NCBI GenBank assembly: GCA_027338645.1
Contig: DAHWSH010000011.1
Span: forward strand, 186,001-250,000
Length of the DNA: 64,000 nucleotides
Direction of reading: 5' to 3'
Source of the DNA: JAJZIH01 sp021785265
GTDB taxonomy: Bacteria > Pseudomonadota > Gammaproteobacteria > JAKAQQ01
A program made the position numbers and the translations under genes. Shown here piece by piece: positions 15,658 to 24,391 of the stretch; the first letter of the stretch is position 1; every line of letters begins with the position of its first letter. Below the pieces are notes generated by a model, which saw only the letters and a list, made by a program, of their open reading frames with translations, had not been told where the DNA came from and searched no databases.

Positions 15658-16997
15658 GGAGCCGGCCCGGGCCCATCCTCAGGATCCGGGTAACGGTAGG
15701 TCTCCCCGGCGTAGTTCCGGAGGAGTAGGTCATCTTCATCGCGTCCGATGACGGGATCCGGGAAGAGCGGGATCTTGCCACCCCCACCGGGAGCATCGAT
15801 GACATAGGTCGGTACGGCATAACCCGTCGTGTGTCCCCGGAGTCCCTGGATGATTTCAAGCCCCTTGGCAACCGGCGTCCTGAAATGCGCGGATCCCGAG
15901 ATCGGATCGCACTGGTAGAGGTAGTAGGGCTTCACGCGGAAGCGGAGGAGCCCCTGCATGAGCCGCTTCTGGGTCTCGACATCGTCATTCACGCCCTTGA
16001 GCAGTACGGTCTGGCTGCCGAGCGGGATCCCGGCGTCGGCCAGTCGTCCACACGCCTCACCCACCTCTGGGGTCAGTTCGTCTGGGTGGATGAAGTGGAT
16101 GCTCATCCAGAGAGGGTGGTATTTCTTGAGCAGGCGAGTCAGTCGGGGGGTGATGCGTTGCGGGAGGACGGCGGGATTTTTGGTTCCGATGCGAAGGAAT
16201 TCGACGTGGGGGATTCTTCGCAGTCGGTTGAGCAGCCAGTCCAGTCGCTCGTCATCGAGGCTCAGGGGATCGCCGCCCGACAACAGCACGTCACGGATGG
16301 TGGGGGTGGACTCGATATAGGCCAGCGCCGCCTCCAGCTGATGCTTCTTGAGGCTCCCCTCGCCGCTTGCTCCCACGAGGCGCGCCCGGGTGCAGTAGCG
16401 GCAATAGACGGCACATAAGCCGGTGACCAGGAACAGGACCCGGTCCGGATAACGGTGGACCAGCCCGGGCACGGGGCTCGTCGCATCTTCGCCCAGCGGA
16501 TCATGGGCCTCACCGGGGTTGGCTTGGTATTCGGCGAGAACCGGCACGACCGTCCGCCGCAAAGCCTGGTTACTGTCGTCGGGATTGAGAAGGGAGGCGT
16601 AATAGGGGGTGATGCCGAATGGCAAGGATCCCACATGGCGTTCGATGGCGGCTCGTTCCTCGGCGGAGAGACGAAGGATCCGGTCGAGATCCGTTGTGGT
16701 CTTGATCCGGTGCCGTTGCTGCCAGCGCCAGTCGTTCCAGTCACTTTTAGAGGTTGTGGGATAAAAACGTTCGCGGAACCGTTCGGACCGCTCGCTGGTC
16801 ACGAAACGGGGCCGGTAGGTCTTGGTGGCAGGACGATGGGGTGGGGGGGCGGTGGTGGGTTGGTGCGGGAAGATCGGGGAGAAGGGGATCCGGACTTCGT
16901 AGGGGGTGTCAAAGGCGAGACCGGATGCGGAGGAGGATGCTTGGACCGGGAATGTTCCGGGAGGTTCGGCGTCTTCGGGAAGCGGACTGTCTTGCAT
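15642..16997 (-). CDS. KamA-family radical SAM enzyme, lysine 2,3-aminomutase-like
   Basis: The 451-residue protein carries the radical SAM cluster motif C195-x3-C199-x2-C202 (CAVYCRYC), followed by TRARLVG, and the PLP-binding Lys408 in DAPGGGGK. Aligning by eye with clostridial lysine 2,3-aminomutase, both acidic residues that hold the lysine side-chain amine are kept: Asp364 in YQCD and Asp401 in IDAP. Glutamate-specific relatives change these, so L-lysine to beta-lysine is the favoured reaction. An N-terminal extension of about 60 Pro/Ser/Thr-rich residues is unusual. It is longer than EpmB, and no EF-P genes are nearby. It is the first gene of a four-gene operon. Confidence 0.85.
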   Translation of the reverse strand: MQDSPLPEDAEPPGTFPVQASSSASGLAFDTPYEVRIPFSPIFPHQPTTAPPPHRPATKTYRPRFVTSERSERFRERFYPTTSKSDWNDWRWQQRHRIKTTTDLDRILRLSAEERAAIERHVGSLPFGITPYYASLLNPDDSNQALRRTVVPVLAEYQANPGEAHDPLGEDATSPVPGLVHRYPDRVLFLVTGLCAVYCRYCTRARLVGASGEGSLKKHQLEAALAYIESTPTIRDVLLSGGDPLSLDDERLDWLLNRLRRIPHVEFLRIGTKNPAVLPQRITPRLTRLLKKYHPLWMSIHFIHPDELTPEVGEACGRLADAGIPLGSQTVLLKGVNDDVETQKRLMQGLLRFRVKPYYLYQCDPISGSAHFRTPVAKGLEIIQGLRGHTTGYAVPTYVIDAPGGGGKIPLFPDPVIGRDEDDLLLRNYAGETYRYPDPEDGPGPAPCASD

Positions 16998-17086
16998 CGT
17001 ATGGCTCCAGTGGGATTGCTTGGGCAGGCACTCAACCCCCGATCACATCCGGGGTGGAGATGGCCGACGGTACAGTCGGCGCGCAT

Positions 17087-17115
17087 GGTATATATCCTTT
17101 TGACTCCGGTTGCAA
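17087..17115 (-). promoter_or_regulatory. Putative sigma70 promoter of the KamA operon
   Basis: On the minus strand TTGCAA (17115-17110), a 17-bp spacer and TATACC (17092-17087, within GATATATACC) form a plausible promoter. The leader of about 80 nt can form two hairpins: GCCGAC paired with GTCGGC across the loop TGTACC, and CCCCG with CGGGG. I see no known riboswitch in it. Confidence 0.45.
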
Positions 17116-17200
17116 GTCCCCGTTCCCCACCCTCCCGACCGACCGGCGGAAGATCGTGGTTCTGGCGTGCCGGGGGAACGGCGAACGGATGAGCCGGGGT

Positions 17201-17228
17201 CTGGCGCGCGCATCACCGCGCGCGCCAG
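17201..17228 (-). repeat. Inverted repeat at the end of mshF, possible terminator stem
   Basis: An 11-bp perfect stem (CTGGCGCGCGC / GCGCGCGCCAG) with a six-base loop spans the mshF stop codon. No T-run follows, so it is not a classical intrinsic terminator. It may stabilise the 3' end of the mshI-F message or help Rho-dependent stopping before the KamA operon. Confidence 0.45.
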
Positions 17229-17755
17229 TGATAGGGGTTGAGCTGGACCAGGCGGACACCGGCGAGCCCGGAGAGGCGATGGCTTTTGCTGCGGTAGACC
17301 AGTTCGACCCGGAATCGGACACGTTTGGGACCGGTCAGCGGGGTTTCGAAATGATGCCGGAAACGGACGAGATAGACGAGTGTCCGGTTCCGCCGGTCAA
17401 AGTACCAGGAACCGGGGGGAATCCGGTGCCGCCGGGGATGGGCGAAGCTGCCCACATAGTTGGCCGGAGGAGTCGCGAGGAATCTCATCGGATTTGCCCC
17501 CTGGAGACGGGCAATGGCGGAAAGACCCGCTCCGCGGGCGATCCGTCCGGCGATGGTGATGCCAAGTGCGCTCTCGAGTGCGCCCTGGACCTCAAGCACG
17601 GCGGTTTTCTCAGCCGTGATCCGGAGCGGCCAGATCCGGTCGATCGCGACCGTGATGAAGATCCCGATCAGGATGGTGACTAGGCTGAGCTCGAGGAGGC
17701 TGACACTCAGGGGTCGCCGCGGCAGACGGTCGGCGGGCAATCTAGGAACAGGCAC
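17213..17755 (-). CDS. mshF: MSHA biogenesis protein MshF, pilin-like
   Basis: The 180-residue product has a basic N-terminus and a pilin-like membrane helix, SLLELSLVTILIGIFITVA. There is no clear Gly before it (RRPLSVSLLELS), so it may not be processed by prepilin peptidase. The rest is basic with a PPGSWYFDRRNRTLVYLVRF strand. Position directly after mshG identifies MshF, whose exact role is not established. It is the last gene before the KamA operon. Confidence 0.75.
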   Translation of the reverse strand: MPVPRLPADRLPRRPLSVSLLELSLVTILIGIFITVAIDRIWPLRITAEKTAVLEVQGALESALGITIAGRIARGAGLSAIARLQGANPMRFLATPPANYVGSFAHPRRHRIPPGSWYFDRRNRTLVYLVRFRHHFETPLTGPKRVRFRVELVYRSKSHRLSGLAGVRLVQLNPYHWRAR

Positions 17756-17776
17756 CGGGAAGGGGGGACCGGGGGA

Positions 17777-19000
17777 TCAATGTTGGACGACCTGGATCAG
17801 GTCCCACATCGGCAGGAAAACACCCAGGGCGAGGATGAGAACCACGATGCCCAGAGCCACGATCAGGATCGGTTCGATCAGGGCTCCCATATTGCGGACG
17901 TCGTAGTCCACCTCGTCCTCATAATAGGTCGCGACCTCATCCAGCATGTCGTCGGTAGCACCAGTTTCGTCGCCGACCCGGAGCATCTGGACGACAAGGG
18001 GCGTAAAAAGACCAACGGTCTCTGCAGTTGTGCTCAGCGATTCACCACGTTCCACACCGGTCCGCATGGCCAGGATCCGTTCCCCGAGATACTCATTGCC
18101 GACCGACTGGGCAATGAGACCCATGGCTTGGACCATGGGGACCCCAGCCCGGTAGCTCATGGCAAAGGCCCGTGCAAAACGGGCCAATCCTCCCCGGAGG
18201 ACCAGCGGCCCGAACACCGGCAGGCGGAGTTTCAGGGTATCCCACGCGTAGTGGCCCTTTTCGGTCCGAACATAAATCCTCAGGGCGATGGTTGTAAGGA
18301 TGATCAGGGCAAGAACCAAAAACCAGTAATGGGAAGCGAAGTTTGAGACCGCGAGAATAATCCGCGTCGGTAGGGGAAGTTCGCCATGGAACTGAGCGTA
18401 GACGCGCGCAAAGGCGGGGATCACTTTGACTGTAATCACCGCGATGGCGATGGCGATGGCGATGATCACAATAGCCGGGTAGCGGAGCGCGGTCTTGAGC
18501 TGGTTGCGGGTATTTTTATCCCTCTCAAGGTATTCGTGCAGGCGCAGGAAGGACTCCTCGAGCTTTCCGCTGGCCTCCCCCACGCGCACGATGCTGACGT
18601 AGAGCGGGGGGAAAACCTGGGGGCAACGTTGCATGGAGCTGGCCAGATCGCGGCCCTCTTCGAGCGAGGCGAGAAGGGTTGTGAGGGCCACACGCAATGC
18701 CGGTGTACGGGTGGAATCCATGAGACTTTTGAGCCCACGGTTAATCGGCACTCCGGCACGCGTCAGGGCGTGCATCTGGCGGCTGAACAGAAGGAGATCA
18801 TCCGTCCGGATCCGACGGCCGGGCCACAGGCGTTTCAAGGTGGTGAGCCAGTCCGGTTCGGCCGGTCGCGGCCGAATCTCAACGGGGGTGATGCCGACCG
18901 TGAGCAACTGGTTGGCGACCGCCTCGGGGCCTTCTGCCTCCCGGAATCCGGTGACGAGGGAACCGCGCCGGTCGCGGCCGCGGAAAGTGTACTCAACCAT
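17777..19000 (-). CDS. mshG: MSHA inner-membrane platform protein MshG (GspF family)
   Basis: The 407-residue protein has two T2SSF domains (about 65-190 and 270-390) and hydrophobic segments around 170-190, 220-240 and 375-395. Signature text is LLLFSRQMHALTRAGVPI, VGEASGKLEESF and VGDETGATDDMLDEVATYYEDEVD. It is the PilC/GspF-like platform that couples the MshE ATPase to pilin assembly. The start abuts the mshE stop. Confidence 0.94.
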   Translation of the reverse strand: MVEYTFRGRDRRGSLVTGFREAEGPEAVANQLLTVGITPVEIRPRPAEPDWLTTLKRLWPGRRIRTDDLLLFSRQMHALTRAGVPINRGLKSLMDSTRTPALRVALTTLLASLEEGRDLASSMQRCPQVFPPLYVSIVRVGEASGKLEESFLRLHEYLERDKNTRNQLKTALRYPAIVIIAIAIAIAVITVKVIPAFARVYAQFHGELPLPTRIILAVSNFASHYWFLVLALIILTTIALRIYVRTEKGHYAWDTLKLRLPVFGPLVLRGGLARFARAFAMSYRAGVPMVQAMGLIAQSVGNEYLGERILAMRTGVERGESLSTTAETVGLFTPLVVQMLRVGDETGATDDMLDEVATYYEDEVDYDVRNMGALIEPILIVALGIVVLILALGVFLPMWDLIQVVQH

Positions 19001-20737
19001 TCAGGGCGAGCTTCCCTGGAGCGGGTTGACCTCGCCAAAAAGGCGCAGGACCTCGCTCAAGCTGGTCAAGCCGTCTTCTGCGTAACCCAGGGCGCGGCGG
19101 ACGAGGCTCACATAACCAGACTGGCGTCGGGCCGTCTGGGCAATGCCCGTGGATGCCTCGCTTCTCAGGGCATCGGCCAGCGGGATATCGATCTCCAGCA
19201 GTTCGAACACGCCAATCCGACCCCGAAAACCACTGTTATTGCAGAAAGGGCAACCCCGCCCCCGTCGCCACTCGTGTGGGGTGTTGGAGAACCCCTGTGC
19301 GTTGAGCCAGGCTATTTCCTGTGGCGTGGCAACATGAATCTCGGTGCAATCCGTACAGAGACGGCGGATCAGGCGTTGGGAAATCACGGCATTCAGGGTG
19401 GCCGCAATAAGGTAGCCCCGGGCACCCATGTTGAGCAGTCGATCCAGTCCCGTTGGTGCGTCGTTGGTATGCAGTGTGGACAGGACAAGATGTCCCATGA
19501 GAGCGGCCCGAAGTGCCACCTCCATGGTTTCCTGGTCGCGGATCTCGCCCACCATGATGATGTCGGGATCCTGCCGGAGCGTGGTTCTCAGGATCCGGGC
19601 AAAGTCGAGCCCGATCCGTGGGTTGACCTGGATCTGGCTGATGCGGGGCAGCCGGTATTCGACGGGATCCTCGACCGTGATGATTTTGACGGCTGGGTGA
19701 TTGATCGCGTTCAGGATCGAATACAGGGTCGTCGACTTACCGCCACCCGTCGGTCCCGTGACGAGCAGCATGCCGGTCGGCCGTGCGATGAGCGCTTGGA
19801 GACGGGTGAGGAGGTCGGTGGGAAGCCCCAACTGATCAAGACCGATGAGGTCGTGAGCTGGATCCAACAGCCGCATGACGACACTCTCGCCGTAGGACGT
19901 GGGGAGGGTGGCAAGTCGGACATCGAGAGTCCGTTGTTTGACCCTGAGACTGAAGCGTCCGTCCTGTGGCAGTCGACGCTCAGAGATGTCGAGCCCCGCC
20001 ATGAGTTTGAGACGGGTGATGATGGCTTGGCTCACCCGACGGCCCTCGACCAGCTGTTCATGGAGGATGCCGTCAATCCGTTGACGCACCCGGAGCTGGT
20101 TTTCCTCCGGTTCGAGATGAATATCGGAGGTGCGCGCCTGGACGGCATCCTCGAACAGAGATTTCAGCAGGCGGACGACCGGCTGTTCTCCCAGCATTTC
20201 GCTTTGCCCGAGCTGTTCGATGTCGAAATTGCTGCCTTCCCTGAGTTCGGCACCGATTTCCTCCGCAAGGAGCGAAATCTCTTCTGTGCGACGGTAGACG
20301 ACATCGATGGCCCGGATAAGGTCCCCCTCGGGGACCAGGCTCAACTGCAGCGGTTTTTTGAGGATCCGCGAGAGCTCGTCATAGGCGAAGATGTCGGTCG
20401 GGTCGACCATGCCGATAAGCAGATTGTCCGTGCGATCCTCAAGCACGATCGCCCGGTGGCGCCGGGCATAGCTTTCCGGGAGCAGGCGGACGGTTTCAGG
20501 TTGGAACCGGTACCGCTTGAGATCGACGAGCGGGATCCCGAGCTGTCGGGAAAGGAAGTCGAGCAGGGTCTCCTCGTTGATGAAGCCGAGTTCGATCAGG
20601 ATCCGACCGAGCTTGTGTCCCGTCTTTCTCTGTTCGACGAGTGCCGTTTTGAGCGCATTTTCCGAAATGATCTTCTCGCGCATCAGGAGATCGCCGATGC
20701 GGATCCGTTCCGGTGGTTTAGCGAGCGGGCGGTTCAT
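19001..20737 (-). CDS. mshE: MSHA assembly ATPase MshE with c-di-GMP-binding N-domain
   Basis: From ATG 20737 this is a 578-residue GspE/PilB-family ATPase that powers pilus extension. The N-terminus carries tandem MshEN motifs (RIGDLLM..ALVEQRKTGHKLG, then LGRILIELG..LLDFLSRQLGIP), which in Vibrio MshE bind cyclic-di-GMP. Then come Walker A GPTGGGKST (about 328-336), the Asp box VEDPVEYRL, Walker B IIMVGEIRD, the His box TLHTNDA, and a tetra-Cys zinc site (CTDC and CPFC). An upstream ATG at 20824 lies within mshN and is unlikely. Pilus activity is probably under c-di-GMP control. Confidence 0.95.
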   Translation of the reverse strand: MNRPLAKPPERIRIGDLLMREKIISENALKTALVEQRKTGHKLGRILIELGFINEETLLDFLSRQLGIPLVDLKRYRFQPETVRLLPESYARRHRAIVLEDRTDNLLIGMVDPTDIFAYDELSRILKKPLQLSLVPEGDLIRAIDVVYRRTEEISLLAEEIGAELREGSNFDIEQLGQSEMLGEQPVVRLLKSLFEDAVQARTSDIHLEPEENQLRVRQRIDGILHEQLVEGRRVSQAIITRLKLMAGLDISERRLPQDGRFSLRVKQRTLDVRLATLPTSYGESVVMRLLDPAHDLIGLDQLGLPTDLLTRLQALIARPTGMLLVTGPTGGGKSTTLYSILNAINHPAVKIITVEDPVEYRLPRISQIQVNPRIGLDFARILRTTLRQDPDIIMVGEIRDQETMEVALRAALMGHLVLSTLHTNDAPTGLDRLLNMGARGYLIAATLNAVISQRLIRRLCTDCTEIHVATPQEIAWLNAQGFSNTPHEWRRGRGCPFCNNSGFRGRIGVFELLEIDIPLADALRSEASTGIAQTARRQSGYVSLVRRALGYAEDGLTSLSEVLRLFGEVNPLQGSSP

Positions 20738-21785
20738 GCGTGGGGGCGACCTTTTCGAGAAACCTGATTCTACGCTCGAGATAGAGGGTGAGCGTGGGTG
20801 CGAGATCTCCCAGAGCGAGGGCACGCCGGTCGGCTTGGAGAGCCCGTTGGGTCTGACCCGACTGTTCCAGGGCGATTCCCCGGCCAGCCCAGGCCCAGGC
20901 GGCCCCGGGACGTTTTGTGAGGATCTCGCCGTAGAGGTGGGCGGCCATGGGCCAATGAGCGGTCAGCTGGGCGAGTGCAGCGGCCAGTTTGAGGTAATGC
21001 AGGTGGGCTCGTGGGTGGGTCGGCGGGTGGTGCCGGATCTCTTGCCAGGCGAGGGACGTGTTGCCGGTCCTGGCGAGAAGATTGATGAGGGCGTCACGGG
21101 CTCGGCGGTTGGTGCTCGGGAGGTGGATCCCGGCCAAAAGGAGCGCCTGGGCCGCCGGAAGGTTCCCAAGTCTCACCTCGAGACCTCCCAGGGCCAGGCG
21201 GATGGCAGTGTTCCGTGGTTCGAGGGACAGTGCCGCCCTGAAGCGGAGAATGGCACGTCGTCCATGTCCATGACGGAGATCGCGCCGGGCTTCGAGGAGC
21301 TCGACTTGAACCTGCTCCGCTGGAGTCGCGGGAGGGGCGGAGTGGATGTCAAGGGATTGGGTGCTGGCCACGGGCGGGAGGGGGGCCGGCCGGAGTGTTG
21401 GTTTTCCGTGAACGGGTCGGGATAGGGGCCCCCGAGAGGGGCCCATGGTCGAAAGAGATCGTGGGCGGGAGGGGGCGGTCTGGACTTTCGGGCTGGGAGG
21501 AGCTGCGAAGGATACGGGTTTTCTGGCCTTGATCCCAGCATGATCCATTGTGCCTGCGGATCTGGGAGGGGAGCGGGTTGGGTGAGAGGTTTTCTCAAGG
21601 GTCAGGAGAAACCATCCCGTGCCGAGGATGAAAAGGGCAATGAGGATGCCGGAAAGGAATGCCGACAGTCGGCGTACCTGGCCGCGCCGCCTGGATTCCG
21701 GAACGACCTGAATGCCGGAGAGTGCTCCCGGCGCCCGGGGTTCCCGTTTGGCGAGGTCCCGGAGGACGTCATTGATGAGACTCAC
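20718..21785 (-). CDS. mshN: MSHA biogenesis protein MshN, TPR protein
   Basis: The 355-residue protein has a short cytoplasmic N-terminus starting SLINDVLRDLAKRE, typical of MshN. One membrane helix (around 41-62), a Pro-rich periplasmic linker and C-terminal tetratricopeptide-like helices (EQVQVELLEARRDLRHG onward) follow. TPR proteins of this kind help assemble the secretin and alignment complex. The start overlaps the mshM stop (ATGA), and the end overlaps mshE by 20 bases. Confidence 0.86.
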   Translation of the reverse strand: MSLINDVLRDLAKREPRAPGALSGIQVVPESRRRGQVRRLSAFLSGILIALFILGTGWFLLTLEKTSHPTRSPPRSAGTMDHAGIKARKPVSFAAPPSPKVQTAPSRPRSLSTMGPSRGPLSRPVHGKPTLRPAPLPPVASTQSLDIHSAPPATPAEQVQVELLEARRDLRHGHGRRAILRFRAALSLEPRNTAIRLALGGLEVRLGNLPAAQALLLAGIHLPSTNRRARDALINLLARTGNTSLAWQEIRHHPPTHPRAHLHYLKLAAALAQLTAHWPMAAHLYGEILTKRPGAAWAWAGRGIALEQSGQTQRALQADRRALALGDLAPTLTLYLERRIRFLEKVAPTHEPPAR

Positions 21786-22633
21786 ATCCGGCTCCAGATC
21801 CGGCTAGGCCAGGAGCGGGGTGTGTGGAGGACTTCGCTGTCGGCGGCAGCCCGAATGATATGGGTTCTTCCGATCCGGGTGCTTCCGTCACCAAAGGCGG
21901 CGATCAACGCCTTGTGGGCCCCCAGGTTCACGAGTCGGGGGACTCCACGGCTCACACGGGCCAGCTCCCGGACCGCCCGGGGGGTGAAGAGACCAGGATC
22001 GCGGGAGCCAGCGACCGCGAGGCGGTGGTGGATGTACCCGGCAACGACATCCGGGGCCATGCGCTCCAGCCTGTAGCTGAAGCTGATCCGTTGTGCGAGC
22101 TGCCGAAGGATTGGACGGGATAGACGGACGTCGAGTTCAGGTTGACCAAAAAGGATGATGTGGAGGAGCTTGGCCTTCTCGGTTTCCAGGTTGGACCAGA
22201 GGCGGATAGCCTCGAGGGCGGGAGAGGAGAGTTCCTGTGCTTCGTCGATCAGGACCACGACCCGGCCTCGGTTCCGGGCCAGCTCGAGCAGGCGCCCCTG
22301 GATTGCCTCCGTGAGGAGCCCTGCGCCCATGATCGGACCGAGCGGGATCCCCAGTTCCCGTGCCAGGGCGCGCCGGATCTCGTTTGGGGTGAGATGGGGA
22401 TTCGGCAGGTAGGCGGTCGTGAAGTGTCCCCGCAGCTGATTGAGCAGGGTCCGGCAGAGTAGCGTTTTCCCAAGACCAACCTCGCCTGTGATCTTGAGGA
22501 ATCCCTCGCCACTCTCGAGGGCGAGTAGAACGACGTTCAGGGCCTCCTGGTGGCTGCCGAACGCGTAGAAAAAATCGGTATCCGGGGTGAGATTGAACGG
22601 GTATTCCCTGAATCCGAAGAAGTCGAGGTACAT
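21782..22633 (-). CDS. mshM: MSHA biogenesis ATPase MshM (ExeA family)
   Basis: The 283-residue AAA+ protein begins MYLDFFGFREYPFNLTPD, the standard ExeA/MshM start, with Walker A GEVGLGKT (50-57), Walker B VVLIDEAQEL and a sensor region LLHIILFGQPEL. ExeA homologues bind peptidoglycan or help place the secretin. This copy lacks the long C-terminal peptidoglycan domain of ExeA, as is usual for MshM. Confidence 0.93.
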   Translation of the reverse strand: MYLDFFGFREYPFNLTPDTDFFYAFGSHQEALNVVLLALESGEGFLKITGEVGLGKTLLCRTLLNQLRGHFTTAYLPNPHLTPNEIRRALARELGIPLGPIMGAGLLTEAIQGRLLELARNRGRVVVLIDEAQELSSPALEAIRLWSNLETEKAKLLHIILFGQPELDVRLSRPILRQLAQRISFSYRLERMAPDVVAGYIHHRLAVAGSRDPGLFTPRAVRELARVSRGVPRLVNLGAHKALIAAFGDGSTRIGRTHIIRAAADSEVLHTPRSWPSRIWSRM

Positions 22634-22642
22634 GCTGCGGGG

Positions 22643-24391
22643 CTAGTGGACGCCCCAACCCTGCCGGAAATGGCCTTGACGCCCGAAGGCCCGGGCTTCA
22701 CGCCGGGCGTAGCGGGACCAGACAGTCCGGTTGCCCACGACGATCGGGCGCAGGAGGATGACCAGTTCCGTTTTCACCGTCTGTTGCAACCGCTGCTTGA
22801 AAAGATTGCCGAGAAGGGGGATCTGGCCGAGGATGGGCGTCTCGTAGTTTTCATTCTCGATTTCGTTTTTCATGAGGCCACCGATGACGATCACCTGGCC
22901 GGAATGGGCGCGCACGACCGTATCGGATTCGCGAACCTGGCTGAAAGCCAGTGGCAGGGTGCTCGTCTGGCCGGAGACCGTATACGACGTGATCTGGGAG
23001 GTGACCTTGCTTACGGTGGGGTGGATTTCGAGGATGACCGTACCCCGAGAGGTGATTTCCGGCGTGACATCCAAGGAGATGCCCGAAAAGAACGGGGTCA
23101 GGTTGACGTTGTTCGCGGAACTCACGGCGGTTCCCACGAAGGTGTTGCTGTTCACTCCCGTGACAAAGTACTGATCGTTCCCGACCTTGATGACTGCCTG
23201 CTGGTTGTTGAGGGTGGCGACCCGTGGGCTCGAGAGGACATGGACCTGCCCCTGGTGCTGGAGCAGTTCGATGAAACCGGTGAAGTCGCCCAGGTTGAGG
23301 GCTAAGGCGAAGGTTCCGCCGATGGCGGTGGTCGGGAAGCTGGAGAGGGGAGCAGTGTTGGGCGCCAGAGTCAGCGATTGGCCGGCCAGCGGGGAGGTAC
23401 CCTGGTTGAACAGGTTCTGGCCGCTAATCTGTCCGCCCAGGATGGAATTTCCCGCACCCGGCTGGCCGAGGGCAGCCCAGTTGATTCCACTCTGGAAACC
23501 CTTGTTGAGTGTGACTTCGAGGATCTTGGCCTCAATCACGACTTCCCGGTCCAGGCTCCCCTGGATCTGGTGGAGATAATCCCCGGTCAGGCGAATTTCC
23601 GTGGGTGTGCCGCGGATGAGAACGACTCCGGAAGTCGGGCTTACAATCACCTCGTGCCCGGGTGTCTGGGACACGATGGCCGAAAGCGCTTTCTGGATGT
23701 GTTTCCAGAATGCGGCTTTGAATTTGGTTTCGATGCTGGTGCTGGCCTGCTGGCCGGACGGCAAGTAGAGCTGCTGGTTCTGATTGCTGGTCGTGTTTCC
23801 GTACATTCCAATCCCGCCATACATCCCCCCAAAGCCTCCATAACCATAACCATTGTTTTGGGGCACATTCGTTGTTTCACCAGAGGTAATGAGAGTCCGC
23901 GTAATTCCCTTGCGGCTCACGTCCAGGTAGTTGACGTGAAAGATCCGTGTAATGAGCCCCTTGGGCAGGACAAGATAGCCACCCGGGATGCGGTGATAGC
24001 GGAAGCCATACGTTGCCCGAACGATGGCAAACACCTCGGGGACCGACACCTGCTTGAGCTCGAGTGTGATTCGTCCGGTCACCTTGGGTGCCACGACGAC
24101 GTTGTAGGGGGTGCCCTTCACGAGTCCGAGGAAGAAGGACCGCGCCGGTTCGTCATGGACTGACAGGTTGAAGCGCTCCTCGGTGATCCGCCCGGCACCG
24201 GTTTTGACGGGTGGCAGGAAGCTTGCGGCTAGGCTGGGGGGTGGAGGTGGCGGGCGGGACGGGACCACCGGGGTCACCCGACCGGCCTGGCGCAGCAGGG
24301 ATGCTGGGCTTGAGTTGGGGTGGGTTGTGGCGCAGCCGGACAGAACGGCTGCACAGGCGAGGGCCGACAGCAGGCGGGAACGTCGATTCAT
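22643..24391 (-). CDS. mshL: MSHA outer-membrane secretin MshL
   Basis: The 582-residue secretin forms the outer-membrane pore for the pilus. It has a lipoprotein-type signal (ACAAVLSGCATT) and an N-terminal STN-like domain (FNLSVHDEPARSFFLGLV). A Gly/Asn/Gln-rich insert lies around 195-220, and the secretin core has VLSSPRVATLNNQQAVIKVG and VIVIGGLMKNEIENENYETPILG, the family signature. It overlaps mshK by four bases. Confidence 0.95.
   Translation of the reverse strand: MNRRSRLLSALACAAVLSGCATTHPNSSPASLLRQAGRVTPVVPSRPPPPPPSLAASFLPPVKTGAGRITEERFNLSVHDEPARSFFLGLVKGTPYNVVVAPKVTGRITLELKQVSVPEVFAIVRATYGFRYHRIPGGYLVLPKGLITRIFHVNYLDVSRKGITRTLITSGETTNVPQNNGYGYGGFGGMYGGIGMYGNTTSNQNQQLYLPSGQQASTSIETKFKAAFWKHIQKALSAIVSQTPGHEVIVSPTSGVVLIRGTPTEIRLTGDYLHQIQGSLDREVVIEAKILEVTLNKGFQSGINWAALGQPGAGNSILGGQISGQNLFNQGTSPLAGQSLTLAPNTAPLSSFPTTAIGGTFALALNLGDFTGFIELLQHQGQVHVLSSPRVATLNNQQAVIKVGNDQYFVTGVNSNTFVGTAVSSANNVNLTPFFSGISLDVTPEITSRGTVILEIHPTVSKVTSQITSYTVSGQTSTLPLAFSQVRESDTVVRAHSGQVIVIGGLMKNEIENENYETPILGQIPLLGNLFKQRLQQTVKTELVILLRPIVVGNRTVWSRYARREARAFGRQGHFRQGWGVH

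Noticed and set aside
15642..16997. EpmB (EF-P beta-lysylation) function
   Set aside because: The protein is about 100 residues longer than EpmB, and neither epmA nor efp is nearby. The ligases present are ATP-grasp type, not the LysRS-like EpmA.
16998..17212. Lysine riboswitch before the KamA operon
   Set aside because: The leader is only about 80 nt and shows none of the five-helix lysine aptamer layout.
18386..20767. A 793-codon open frame on the plus strand
   Set aside because: It is antisense to mshG and mshE, which have full family motifs. The plus-strand product has no recognisable domain and reflects GC-rich codon bias.
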